Shown here piece after piece: positions 1-6,113 of a stretch of DNA of 6,113 nucleotides. How positions within the stretch are numbered: the first letter of the stretch is position 1; each line of letters opens with the position of its first letter. Position numbers and translations under genes: made by a program. This stretch comes from Helicobacteraceae bacterium. Its GTDB lineage: Bacteria > Campylobacterota > Campylobacteria > Campylobacterales > Sulfurimonadaceae. The notes beneath the pieces were generated by a model. The model searched no databases. It was not told the DNA's origin and saw only the letters and a list, made by a program, of their open reading frames with translations. The stretch is taken from positions 1 to 6,113 of the forward strand of contig WFMY01000244.1 of assembly GCA_015488855.1 (NCBI GenBank). The letters run 5' to 3'.

Positions 1-1062
1 ATGAATGGTTTTGATGGGGAATTTAAAAAAAAATTAACTGTGATGAACTATCCACTTACAATTATCCCAAAATTTTATGGTGCAGTAGATGAAAATTTAT
101 TGTTGGATTTAGAATTAAAGTACCCAAAGCTCTCTTTTAGCCCTTATGTTCAATCAGCAATAATGTCAAGAAGTGGAACAAAATTAGAGGGTGGCTATCT
201 CTTTGGTGTCAATATGAAAGATGAGGCAAAAGTTAATGCCATTGTAAAAAAAGCTATAGATAAAGCCAAAATCGGAAAATTTGATGTTATTATTGGTAAA
301 TCATTGCAAGAGGAATTTAATCTTTTTGTTGATGATAAATTGATGTATATCTTTACAAATGCAGAACCTGGCGGACTTTCTGTTACACCCCGTATTAAAA
401 GATTTGAGATAAAGAGTATCTTTGACTCTGGATTAACTGCCTATGACAAGGCCTATAGTTTTACAACACTAGAATCAATGCAGAAAATGATGAGGATACC
501 TTCAAATCAATATGATGGTATTCATATCTTTTCAAATAATCCCCATATCGATATTGAGCGAATCAAAAAAGAGCTTCCCCTTGGTGTCACCATTAAAGGT
601 TGGTGGGAAGATAACCTGAACTTTTTTGCAGCGCTTGAACTTGAAAAAGCATCTCTATTTATTGTTCTTATGTTGATAATACTCATTGCGGCTATAAATA
701 TCATATCCTCACTTTTGATGACTGTGATGAACAGGCGGAGTGAGATCGCCCTTCTTTTATCTCTTGGTGCTACAAAAAATGAGATAAAGAAAGTGTTTTT
801 ATATCTTGGAATTGTTATTGGGGTAGGTGGCATTCTTGCAGGGATAGTGCTTGGGATGAGTGGCTTATGGGTGTTAAGTTCTTTTGATATTATCTCTTTA
901 CCAAAGGATGTTTATCCTACAACCACTCTACCTCTTGATTTAAGTCTTAAGGACTTTTTCTTGATAGTATTTGGTGCTTTAGGTATAGTCATAGTTTCAT
1001 CTTATTATCCAGCAAAGAAAGCAAGCGAAGTAGACATATTGACTGTTTTGCGAAACGAGTAG
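1..1062 (+). CDS. LolC/LolE-family lipoprotein-releasing ABC transporter permease, 5'-truncated by window edge
   Basis: Inner-membrane permease of the Lol system, which with the ATPase LolD extracts outer-membrane lipoproteins from the inner membrane and passes them to LolA. The first four visible residues, MNGF, match the motif that follows the first membrane helix in LolC/LolE proteins, so the ATG at position 1 is probably an internal Met and roughly 45 residues including helix 1 lie upstream. Residues 1 to about 215 are the periplasmic core. A FtsX-type C-terminal domain follows, with hydrophobic helices near 218-242, 264-292 and 318-336. The cytoplasmic loop 243-262 (MNRRSEIALLLSLGATKNEI) is the classic coupling segment to the ATPase, and the end (YYPAKKASEVDILTVLRNE) is the usual family terminus. 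Many Campylobacterota carry one such permease acting as a homodimer (LolF type) rather than a LolC/LolE pair; the window cannot decide this, so no symbol is given. The stop lies 3 bp from the convergent stop of the next gene. Confidence 0.9.
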   Translation: MNGFDGEFKKKLTVMNYPLTIIPKFYGAVDENLLLDLELKYPKLSFSPYVQSAIMSRSGTKLEGGYLFGVNMKDEAKVNAIVKKAIDKAKIGKFDVIIGKSLQEEFNLFVDDKLMYIFTNAEPGGLSVTPRIKRFEIKSIFDSGLTAYDKAYSFTTLESMQKMMRIPSNQYDGIHIFSNNPHIDIERIKKELPLGVTIKGWWEDNLNFFAALELEKASLFIVLMLIILIAAINIISSLLMTVMNRRSEIALLLSLGATKNEIKKVFLYLGIVIGVGGILAGIVLGMSGLWVLSSFDIISLPKDVYPTTTLPLDLSLKDFFLIVFGALGIVIVSSYYPAKKASEVDILTVLRNE

Positions 1063-1065
1063 GAA

Positions 1066-4000
1066 TCATTCAAATATCTTAAATGGAAGGAGCAGGGTTC
1101 TTTTAATGATATTGAGTGGAGCAACGATGATGTCTGTGGCAAGCATTGACTCCACCTTGGGATCATCTAGCCTCCCAGATACTTTTAGAGATGTTGATAT
1201 GGAGTCTTTGCCAAGGAGTATATAACCAACTATAGGGATTTTTGAAACTGCACTTCCTAAATCTGTTCTTAGATTGAGCTTCAAGTCTATAGTGTTGTTT
1301 GTATAACTTGCATTGCCTTTACCAAATATTTCCATCTCTTTTGAATCTAAATATATATCTTTAAAAGTAAATAGACTATCTTTGTAATTAAAGCTTACAT
1401 ATGAATTTTTAACATCTAAGCCATTTTTACTATAGCCAGGCAAAGAAAAAGTCACAAGGGATGGAATAGTATTGATAAAAGCTAAGATATTGTTAAGTAA
1501 TTTATACTCCATAATAGTTGTATCTTTGATATAAAGTATACCTGAATATTGATCTAGCGATCCTTTCATGGAAAAGTCAAAAGAACCATCTTTAAATTTT
1601 GATAAAGAGAAGATATTTTCCATAAATTCATCATTGAAGTTTTCACCATAAAGGTAAAACATATCATCTTGAAGTTTGAATCCAGCCTCAGCATTTTTAT
1701 ACACGAGTTGCGCTGTTACAATGTTGTTGTAGTATTGCAAGTTGATTTTGTCTGCAATAGCTTTTCTTGTAGGACTAAAGTATAAATATGAATTCATTAA
1801 GTCTAAGGAGATATTACTGCTTTTTGAGCCATTTTTTCTATCTTTTATTGTATCGAGAAATTCTGTAATCGAGCTAATGTTAACGCCAATATTATCACCT
1901 AAAATAGTATATTTATCTCCAAGATTGACTTTAATTCTATTGTTGATATCGAGATTTATAGTGTTTTTATGATCATCAATACTTCCATGAATAATATATT
2001 TTGAAACTAGTTTATCATCAATAGTGATGAAATTATATTTATGTTTAATCGTAGCAAGAAAATTGATATTTTTTTTATCTTTTTCTTTGAAAATAGAAAC
2101 TTTCCCTTTATTGAGAGAATATTTTTGTAAAATAGGGGAATATCTATAAAGAGCTTCTAATGAATCAAATGAGACAATCCATTTGTCTTTAGTGTCATTA
2201 ATACTTAATCCAATATCTGGGCATGTAGCTACTAAGCCATCTTTTTTTATTTCTAAACGAAGACCTAGGTTGTTGATCTTTTTAAAGATATTGCCAAAAG
2301 TGTTATTCTTAAAGATGATATTTTCGATATTAAGGTAACCATTTGAAAACAGTGTCGAATAGTTAAATGCCAGTTTCGTTGTAAGTAGATTTTCTATTTT
2401 AAATTCAGAACTATTAGCAATAATAATATTTTTGTAAATTGAGATACTAGGCCACTCAAAAGATATATCTTTATTAAACATAGTAAGTTTAGCAGTGTCA
2501 TTGGACTTTATTAGCAATCTTGAATCGGCGAAGGAGAGATCAAAAAGTAAATTAGATTGGTTAAGTTTTATACCTCGATAGTTAAATTTTATTAAATCAA
2601 GTTCTAGGTTTGTACTAAGGGTTTTAAAAGAGATACTTCCTGAAGTATATAGAGTTGCTATATTTTTAATATTGATTTGCGTTGTTGGGATGCTAGCAAA
2701 TAGATTCTCATAATTAAATGGTATATTAAGGCTTTTGACTTCCATATCTTCTTGTGAATAGAGTTTCCATAAAGAGGGAGAGACTTTTATCATATCCTTG
2801 CCATTGTCAATATTATATATTACTTGAACCCTTTTGTTCTTTGCTAAACTTAAAGCATTGTCATTAAAGCTAGCTTTATCAATATCAAAGCTTATTTTTC
2901 CTTTGTTGTGTTTTAAATCAAGTTTTGCAATAACCTGTGCAGATACATTTTTTTTATACTTAGCATACATTTTATCTATAACTATGTTAGAGTTATCAAG
3001 CGTGATAAAAGTGTCATAAAGATCTAAATCTAGTCCCAAATAAGTAAAATTAGAGTTATTAGTATAAAATGTTCCTTGTGCATCTACATCAAGTGTCATT
3101 AGATTTATATCCAGAACCAAATTTGTTTTAAGAGAGCCAGAGTTTTGTTTAAATGGTAAATTTATATTGTAAGTATGGAGTAGATGAAGTAGGTGCTTAT
3201 CTACAAAGCCATCAAGAATGAGTGTTAAAACTAATTCAAATTCTTTTTTTGAGAAATCTATCTTAAGCCAACTTTTATCAAGGTTGAAGTCGTAAGTTGT
3301 TTGATTTTCTGGTCGTATATATAATACTCCATGCTTAAATTCTAGATTTGTTGTTTGTGTATGGATAGCATCTAATGCTTTGTTGTATTTATAATTCATT
3401 TTTTTCACATTTGCACTCACATAAAGATTGGAAAATGCTTCACTTGGTTTTGCAAATTCTATGAACCCATGCGCTTTTTCAAGAGAGAAACTTTGCATTT
3501 TTATAGCATCATAAATCCAATATTTCATCACCTTACTAGGATGTAATAAGGTAATAAGGTGCTCTATATTTTTAATCTTTTTTTGAGATACTACTGCATA
3601 CTTCAGTTGTAGTGTATCAACAAATGTATATATATCTAAAGAGATATCTGAAGAGATATTCGTTTGAATATCTGCAAGAAGCTCTCGCTGAAGAAGGTCA
3701 AGAACTACATTCCCGTGAGCCGTGATTTTTTTAATAGAATCTTTGAAGTTTATAATATTAAAATTAATGTAGTGATCTGTTTTATAGATGACAGTATCTA
3801 TGTTAAAGTTTGATGAGGATGCTCTAATGTATCCACCATCTTTATCTAGGTATCGAAGTGATGCACTTATGTCTCTATAGTTAATTTTCTCAACAATAAA
3901 GCTTTGTAAAAATGAAGCGAGAAGACCAAAAGTTTTTAAGTTTTTTCTTATATCTTTGGTTTGAAAATCATTTGAAGACTCATTGTGAGTAAATACAGTA

Positions 4001-4206
4001 AGTTTATCTATGGAAATATTTAGTTTTTCGTCCCATTTTAAGTATAATTTGTTTATATGAAAAGAGGGTAGGTTAACTTCTTTAAGATAAATACCCTTAC
4101 TTAGGAGTAAAAATGTTACAGAAAGCATCAGAAATATAAATATGAAAAAACTAGTAATACTAAAATATATCTTTGAAATACTATTAATAATAAGTTTATC
4201 ATTCAT
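1066..4206 (-). CDS. AsmA/YhdP-like (DUF3971-type) inner-membrane-anchored envelope protein, 1046 aa
   Basis: Large protein of the AsmA/YhdP/TamB superfamily, which in E. coli is implicated in phospholipid transport between inner and outer membranes; that role here is inferred. Residues 14-36 form one N-terminal membrane helix, so the rest should be periplasmic. It is long and built of alternating polar and aliphatic residues, as expected for a beta-rich groove. Residues about 221-300 (HPSKVMKYWIYDAI, then GFIEF and LYVSANVKKMNY) resemble the DUF3971 region of YhdP. The C-terminal part from about 901 has the AsmA-like signature: LLNNILAFINTIPSL, SKIPIVGYILLGK (988-1000) and SGRLDDPKVE (1010-1019). 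At 1046 residues it is longer than AsmA and shorter than YhdP or TamB. The ATG at 4206-4204 is well supported: an in-frame TAA lies two codons upstream, a TTTAGGT ribosome site precedes it by 6 nt, and the anchor starts soon after. Its first 65 bp overlap the 5' end of mltG in antisense. A specific symbol cannot be assigned. Confidence 0.85.
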   Translation of the reverse strand: MNDKLIINSISKIYFSITSFFIFIFLMLSVTFLLLSKGIYLKEVNLPSFHINKLYLKWDEKLNISIDKLTVFTHNESSNDFQTKDIRKNLKTFGLLASFLQSFIVEKINYRDISASLRYLDKDGGYIRASSSNFNIDTVIYKTDHYINFNIINFKDSIKKITAHGNVVLDLLQRELLADIQTNISSDISLDIYTFVDTLQLKYAVVSQKKIKNIEHLITLLHPSKVMKYWIYDAIKMQSFSLEKAHGFIEFAKPSEAFSNLYVSANVKKMNYKYNKALDAIHTQTTNLEFKHGVLYIRPENQTTYDFNLDKSWLKIDFSKKEFELVLTLILDGFVDKHLLHLLHTYNINLPFKQNSGSLKTNLVLDINLMTLDVDAQGTFYTNNSNFTYLGLDLDLYDTFITLDNSNIVIDKMYAKYKKNVSAQVIAKLDLKHNKGKISFDIDKASFNDNALSLAKNKRVQVIYNIDNGKDMIKVSPSLWKLYSQEDMEVKSLNIPFNYENLFASIPTTQINIKNIATLYTSGSISFKTLSTNLELDLIKFNYRGIKLNQSNLLFDLSFADSRLLIKSNDTAKLTMFNKDISFEWPSISIYKNIIIANSSEFKIENLLTTKLAFNYSTLFSNGYLNIENIIFKNNTFGNIFKKINNLGLRLEIKKDGLVATCPDIGLSINDTKDKWIVSFDSLEALYRYSPILQKYSLNKGKVSIFKEKDKKNINFLATIKHKYNFITIDDKLVSKYIIHGSIDDHKNTINLDINNRIKVNLGDKYTILGDNIGVNISSITEFLDTIKDRKNGSKSSNISLDLMNSYLYFSPTRKAIADKINLQYYNNIVTAQLVYKNAEAGFKLQDDMFYLYGENFNDEFMENIFSLSKFKDGSFDFSMKGSLDQYSGILYIKDTTIMEYKLLNNILAFINTIPSLVTFSLPGYSKNGLDVKNSYVSFNYKDSLFTFKDIYLDSKEMEIFGKGNASYTNNTIDLKLNLRTDLGSAVSKIPIVGYILLGKDSISTSLKVSGRLDDPKVESMLATDIIVAPLNIIKRTLLLPFKIFE
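4043..4048 (+). promoter_or_regulatory. Candidate -10 element for mltG
   Basis: A perfect TATAAT on the plus strand, 93 bp before the mltG ATG, predicts a transcript start near 4055 and a leader of about 87 nt. There is no clear -35 box and no TG extension; the preceding bases are T-rich, as often seen in this phylum. It lies inside the AsmA-like gene on the opposite strand, which is the only place an mltG promoter could be. It could be a chance match in A+T-rich DNA. Confidence 0.35.
4113..4139 (+). CDS. Possible eight-codon leader ORF upstream of mltG
   Basis: A short reading frame, MLQKASEI then TAA, starts at an ATG placed 5 nt after AGGAG (4103-4107), the best ribosome site in the neighbourhood. 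Its stop ends 2 nt before the mltG ATG. The mltG start itself has no close Shine-Dalgarno sequence, so ribosomes ending here could re-initiate on mltG (translational coupling). This is inference from spacing only. The bases also encode the AsmA-like membrane anchor on the other strand, so AGGAG (CTCCT there, in Leu codons) may be accidental. Confidence 0.25.
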   Translation: MLQKASEI

Positions 4207-5080
4207 GTTTTACCTAAATCAGCCAATAGTATCGCAAAAAGTAGTGTATATTCCTGCTGGGTCTATAAATAAAATTATATCACATTTATCAAACGATGGG
4301 TACCAACTTTGTAAATTGGATTCTTTAACTCTACGGCTTATTGGTTCTCCTCAAAGTGGATGGATTGAGATTGGGCAGAGCAAGCTTACTCGAGGTGATT
4401 TTTTATATAAGCTCACAAAAGCAAAGGCAGCACTTCAAGATATTACATTAATTCCTGGGGAAACAACCTATGTTTTTTTTGAACAGTTAGCGAAAGATTT
4501 GCACCTAGATAAAAATATCCTTCAAAAAGAGTTTAACAGATATGCTCCAGTAAAAGAGGGGGCGTTCGTTCCAAATACTTATAAAATTCCTTTAGCAATC
4601 ACAGAAAAAGTGTTGATAAAATTACTCCTTCAGAGATCAAAAAATCAGATGAAACATTTTTCATACAAACTTTTTGGAAACTACAATGAAAAAAAATGGT
4701 TTCATTTTGTAGCACTTGCTTCGGTTATACAAAAAGAATCAGCAAACGAAGACGAGATGCCATTAGTTAGTTCTGTTATTTACAATAGAGTTAAAAAAGG
4801 GATGAGACTTCAAATGGATGGTACCTTAAATTATGCAAAATATTCTCATATAAAAGTTACTCCAAAAAGAATTCGCGAAGATAGATCTATATATAATACC
4901 TATATTCGCAAGGGTATTCCTCCTGTGCCAGTATGCAATGTAAGTTTTGAAGCTATTAAAGCCGCTGTGTTTCCAGCACAAACAAACTATTTATATTTTA
5001 TGAAGTCTAAGCGTGGCGACCATGATTTTACATGTAACTATTCTACTCATTTAGCCAATATAAAGCATGCTACAAAATGA
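4142..5080 (+). CDS. mltG: MltG (YceG-like) endolytic murein transglycosylase, 312 aa
   Basis: Inner-membrane enzyme that cleaves nascent peptidoglycan glycan strands by a lytic transglycosylase reaction and thereby limits strand length; older annotations call the family aminodeoxychorismate lyase. Residues 5-25 form the membrane anchor. A small LysM-like region follows (about 36-95), then the YceG catalytic domain to the end. The core motif ALASVIQKESANEDEMP contains the expected catalytic glutamate at E199, followed by SSVIYNRVKKGMRLQMDGTLNYA (210-232), the substrate-groove signature. The C-terminal signature is divergent: IPPVPVCNVSFEAIKAA (259-275) where most homologues have IPPGPIxNP, then YLYFM (283-287) and HDFTCNYSTHLAN. 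Length is slightly below E. coli MltG (about 340). The ATG at 4142 is the first in-frame ATG after a stop at 4088-4090; starting at Met22 (4205) would remove most of the anchor. There is no strong adjacent ribosome site. The first 65 bp overlap the divergent AsmA-like gene. Confidence 0.95.
   Translation: MKKLVILKYIFEILLIISLSFMFYLNQPIVSQKVVYIPAGSINKIISHLSNDGYQLCKLDSLTLRLIGSPQSGWIEIGQSKLTRGDFLYKLTKAKAALQDITLIPGETTYVFFEQLAKDLHLDKNILQKEFNRYAPVKEGAFVPNTYKIPLAITEKVLIKLLLQRSKNQMKHFSYKLFGNYNEKKWFHFVALASVIQKESANEDEMPLVSSVIYNRVKKGMRLQMDGTLNYAKYSHIKVTPKRIREDRSIYNTYIRKGIPPVPVCNVSFEAIKAAVFPAQTNYLYFMKSKRGDHDFTCNYSTHLANIKHATK
4212..4218 (-). promoter_or_regulatory. Ribosome binding site fixing the start of the AsmA-like gene
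   Basis: The minus strand reads TTTAGGT, with the AGG core separated by 6 nt from the ATG at 4206-4204. Because an in-frame TAA sits at 4212-4210, partly within this motif, no longer N-terminus with an upstream ATG is possible. Confidence 0.6.
4274..4282 (-). promoter_or_regulatory. Candidate extended -10 promoter for the AsmA-like gene
   Basis: On the minus strand this reads TGATATAAT, an exact match to the extended -10 consensus TGnTATAAT. It ends 67 bp upstream of the AsmA-like ATG, predicting a transcript start near 4267 and a leader of about 60 nt. No convincing TTGACA box lies 16-18 bp upstream, which is usual for Campylobacterota sigma-70 promoters. The site is inside the mltG coding region (codons 45-47). 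Chance matches are common in A+T-rich DNA, but position and orientation fit. Confidence 0.5.
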
Positions 5081-5181
5081 AACATCTTTGTCAAATTACC
5101 CAAAAAATAGTTACTGGTTTGTTTTATTAACAGATTAAAGTGTTACTATTTCCTTATATTAAATTTAAGCAAGGACAACAT
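5081..5181 (+). promoter_or_regulatory. mltG-icd intergenic region with candidate icd promoter
   Basis: These 101 bp separate mltG from icd. TATATT at 5155-5160 matches the -10 consensus at 5 of 6 positions and would start transcription near 5167, leaving a very short leader. A second option is TGtTACTAT at 5141-5149, an extended -10 with a weaker hexamer. The upstream stretch is T-rich, with no clear -35 box. I found no stable stem followed by a T run, so there is no obvious intrinsic terminator for mltG and read-through into icd is possible. Confidence 0.35.
5171..5175 (+). promoter_or_regulatory. Ribosome binding site of icd
   Basis: AAGGA lies 6 nt upstream of the ATG at 5182, a strong Shine-Dalgarno match at good spacing. 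It supports this start and contrasts with the weak site at mltG. Confidence 0.75.
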
Positions 5182-6113
5182 ATGTCAAAAATTATTTGGT
5201 CAGTTATTGACGAAGCACCAGCTCTAGCGACTTATTCGCTTTTACCTATAGTTAATGCGTTTACTAAAGCAGCAGGCGTAGAAGTAGTAACAAGTGATAT
5301 TTCTTTAGCAGGAAGAGTTTTAGCTGCAATGGATTTAGCTGAAAATAATTTAGCTAAATTAGGTGAAGTTGTCTTACATGAAGATGGTAATATTATTAAG
5401 CTTCCAAACATCTCAGCATCTGCAGGTCAACTAAAGGATTGTATCTTTGAGCTTCAAGGTCAAGGTTACGATGTACCTAACTTCCCAGAAAATCCAGTAA
5501 ATGCTGAAGAAGAAGCAATCCGTGCTAAATACAACACATGTCTAGGTTCAGCGGTTAATCCCGTTCTTCGTGAAGGTAATTCAGATAGACGCGCAGCAAA
5601 AGCAGTAAAGAAATTTGCTCAAAATCATCCACATAAACTTAAATCTTTTTCTGATAATTCAAAAGCATATGTTGCACATATGGCTGGCAATGGTGATTTT
5701 TATGGTAATGAAAAATCTATTGTTGTAGATAAAGCTCAAAAAGTAACAATCTCATTAAACGATAAAGAGTTAATAACTATAGATGCTCTTGATAAAGAAA
5801 TTTTAGATGGCACATACATGTCAGTTGCAAAACTCAAGGCATTCATCGCTAAAACGATTGAAGATGCTAAGAAAAATGGTGTTTTATGGTCTATCCATCT
5901 TAAAGCTACTATGATGAAAATCTCTGACCCTATTATGTTTGGTCACGCGTTTAGAGTATTTTTCCAAGAAGTATTTGACAAATATGCAGATACATTTACA
6001 GAATTAAATGTAAACCCTAACTTAGGTATGAGTGATTTGGAGAAAAAAATTGCTGGTCACGCAAAAGAGGTTGAAATTAAAACAGCATTCCAAGCAGTGG
6101 TAGAGTCTGATAA
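5182..6113 (+). CDS. icd: Monomeric NADP-dependent isocitrate dehydrogenase, N-terminal 310 residues (3'-truncated by window edge)
   Basis: Interconverts isocitrate and 2-oxoglutarate plus CO2 using NADP(H) in the cytoplasm. The sequence belongs to the monomeric class (about 740 residues), unrelated in length and layout to the common dimeric enzyme. Diagnostic stretches are MSKIIWSVIDEAPALATYSL at the start, PNISAS (75-80) with ELQGQGYDVPNFP, GSAVNPVLREGNSDRRA (122-138) and SIHLKATMMKISDPIMFGHA (237-256). By comparison with remembered positions in the Azotobacter vinelandii enzyme (offset 9), N76, S78, S123, N126, R130 and R136 would bind isocitrate and K246 would be the catalytic lysine (K255 there). 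The catalytic tyrosine and metal-binding aspartates fall beyond the window. The frame is open to the last base, ending after Asp310 with two bases of the next codon. The AAGGA site supports the start. In Sulfurimonas-like autotrophs this enzyme is expected to fix CO2 onto 2-oxoglutarate in the reductive TCA cycle; that direction is inferred. Confidence 0.96.
   Translation, partial: MSKIIWSVIDEAPALATYSLLPIVNAFTKAAGVEVVTSDISLAGRVLAAMDLAENNLAKLGEVVLHEDGNIIKLPNISASAGQLKDCIFELQGQGYDVPNFPENPVNAEEEAIRAKYNTCLGSAVNPVLREGNSDRRAAKAVKKFAQNHPHKLKSFSDNSKAYVAHMAGNGDFYGNEKSIVVDKAQKVTISLNDKELITIDALDKEILDGTYMSVAKLKAFIAKTIEDAKKNGVLWSIHLKATMMKISDPIMFGHAFRVFFQEVFDKYADTFTELNVNPNLGMSDLEKKIAGHAKEVEIKTAFQAVVESD

Noticed and set aside
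1..3. ATG at the first base as the true start of the Lol permease
   Set aside because: The MNGF motif normally follows the first membrane helix in this family; the protein as shown lacks that helix and is about 45 residues short.
522..833. 103-codon open frame on the minus strand inside the Lol permease gene
   Set aside because: It lies wholly antisense to a clear family match, its product has no recognisable features, and its composition is what the complement of a membrane-protein gene gives.
1742..1972. 76-codon plus-strand frame inside the AsmA-like gene
   Set aside because: It is a hydrophobic shadow of the opposite-strand beta-rich coding sequence, with no ribosome site or independent support.
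2834..3019. 61-codon plus-strand frame inside the AsmA-like gene
   Set aside because: Same reason: an antisense shadow with Leu/Ser/Ile-rich composition from the complement of Asp/Lys/Asn codons.
3636..3661. Short near-tandem repeat of AAGAGATAT
   Set aside because: Two imperfect copies explained by the encoded SSDIS/LDI residues of the AsmA-like protein; too short and isolated to be a functional repeat.
4205..4207. Alternative mltG start at Met22
   Set aside because: It would avoid the overlap almost entirely but removes most of the membrane anchor typical of MltG and has no ribosome site nearby.
5081..5135. Possible terminator after mltG
   Set aside because: Only very short complementary pieces (CAAA/TTTG, GTTA/TAAC) are present, with no G+C-rich stem followed by a T run.

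Overview
The window reads as chromosomal DNA of a Campylobacterota (Epsilonproteobacteria) organism, most likely close to Sulfurimonas. The indications are strong A+T richness, the style of the encoded proteins, a single LolC/E-type permease, a short MltG and a monomeric NADP-type isocitrate dehydrogenase. The taxonomic call is inference from sequence character; no marker gene such as rRNA is present.

Layout. Positions 1-1062 (+) hold the 3' part of a LolC/LolE-family lipoprotein-releasing ABC permease whose true start lies before the window. It converges, with a 3-bp gap, on a long minus-strand gene (4206-1066) for a 1046-residue AsmA/YhdP-like inner-membrane-anchored protein. That gene is divergent from mltG (4142-5080, +), and the two coding regions overlap by 65 bp at their 5' ends. 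Each gene has a perfect TATAAT -10 candidate lying inside the other's coding sequence. After a 101-bp intergenic region comes the first 310 codons of monomeric isocitrate dehydrogenase, icd (5182 to the window end, +).

How the genes relate. The first three all serve the cell envelope: lipoprotein release to the outer membrane, probable phospholipid movement or envelope homeostasis by an AsmA-like protein, and peptidoglycan glycan-strand termination by MltG. The fourth is central carbon metabolism and probably begins its own transcription unit; in Sulfurimonas-type autotrophs it would run in the carboxylating direction of the reductive TCA cycle.

I see no mobile element, CRISPR array, tRNA/rRNA gene, defence system or obvious recent transfer. 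The most unusual structure is the reciprocal overlap at the asmA-like/mltG 5' ends, including a possible eight-codon leader ORF just before mltG. No new multi-gene system is visible.
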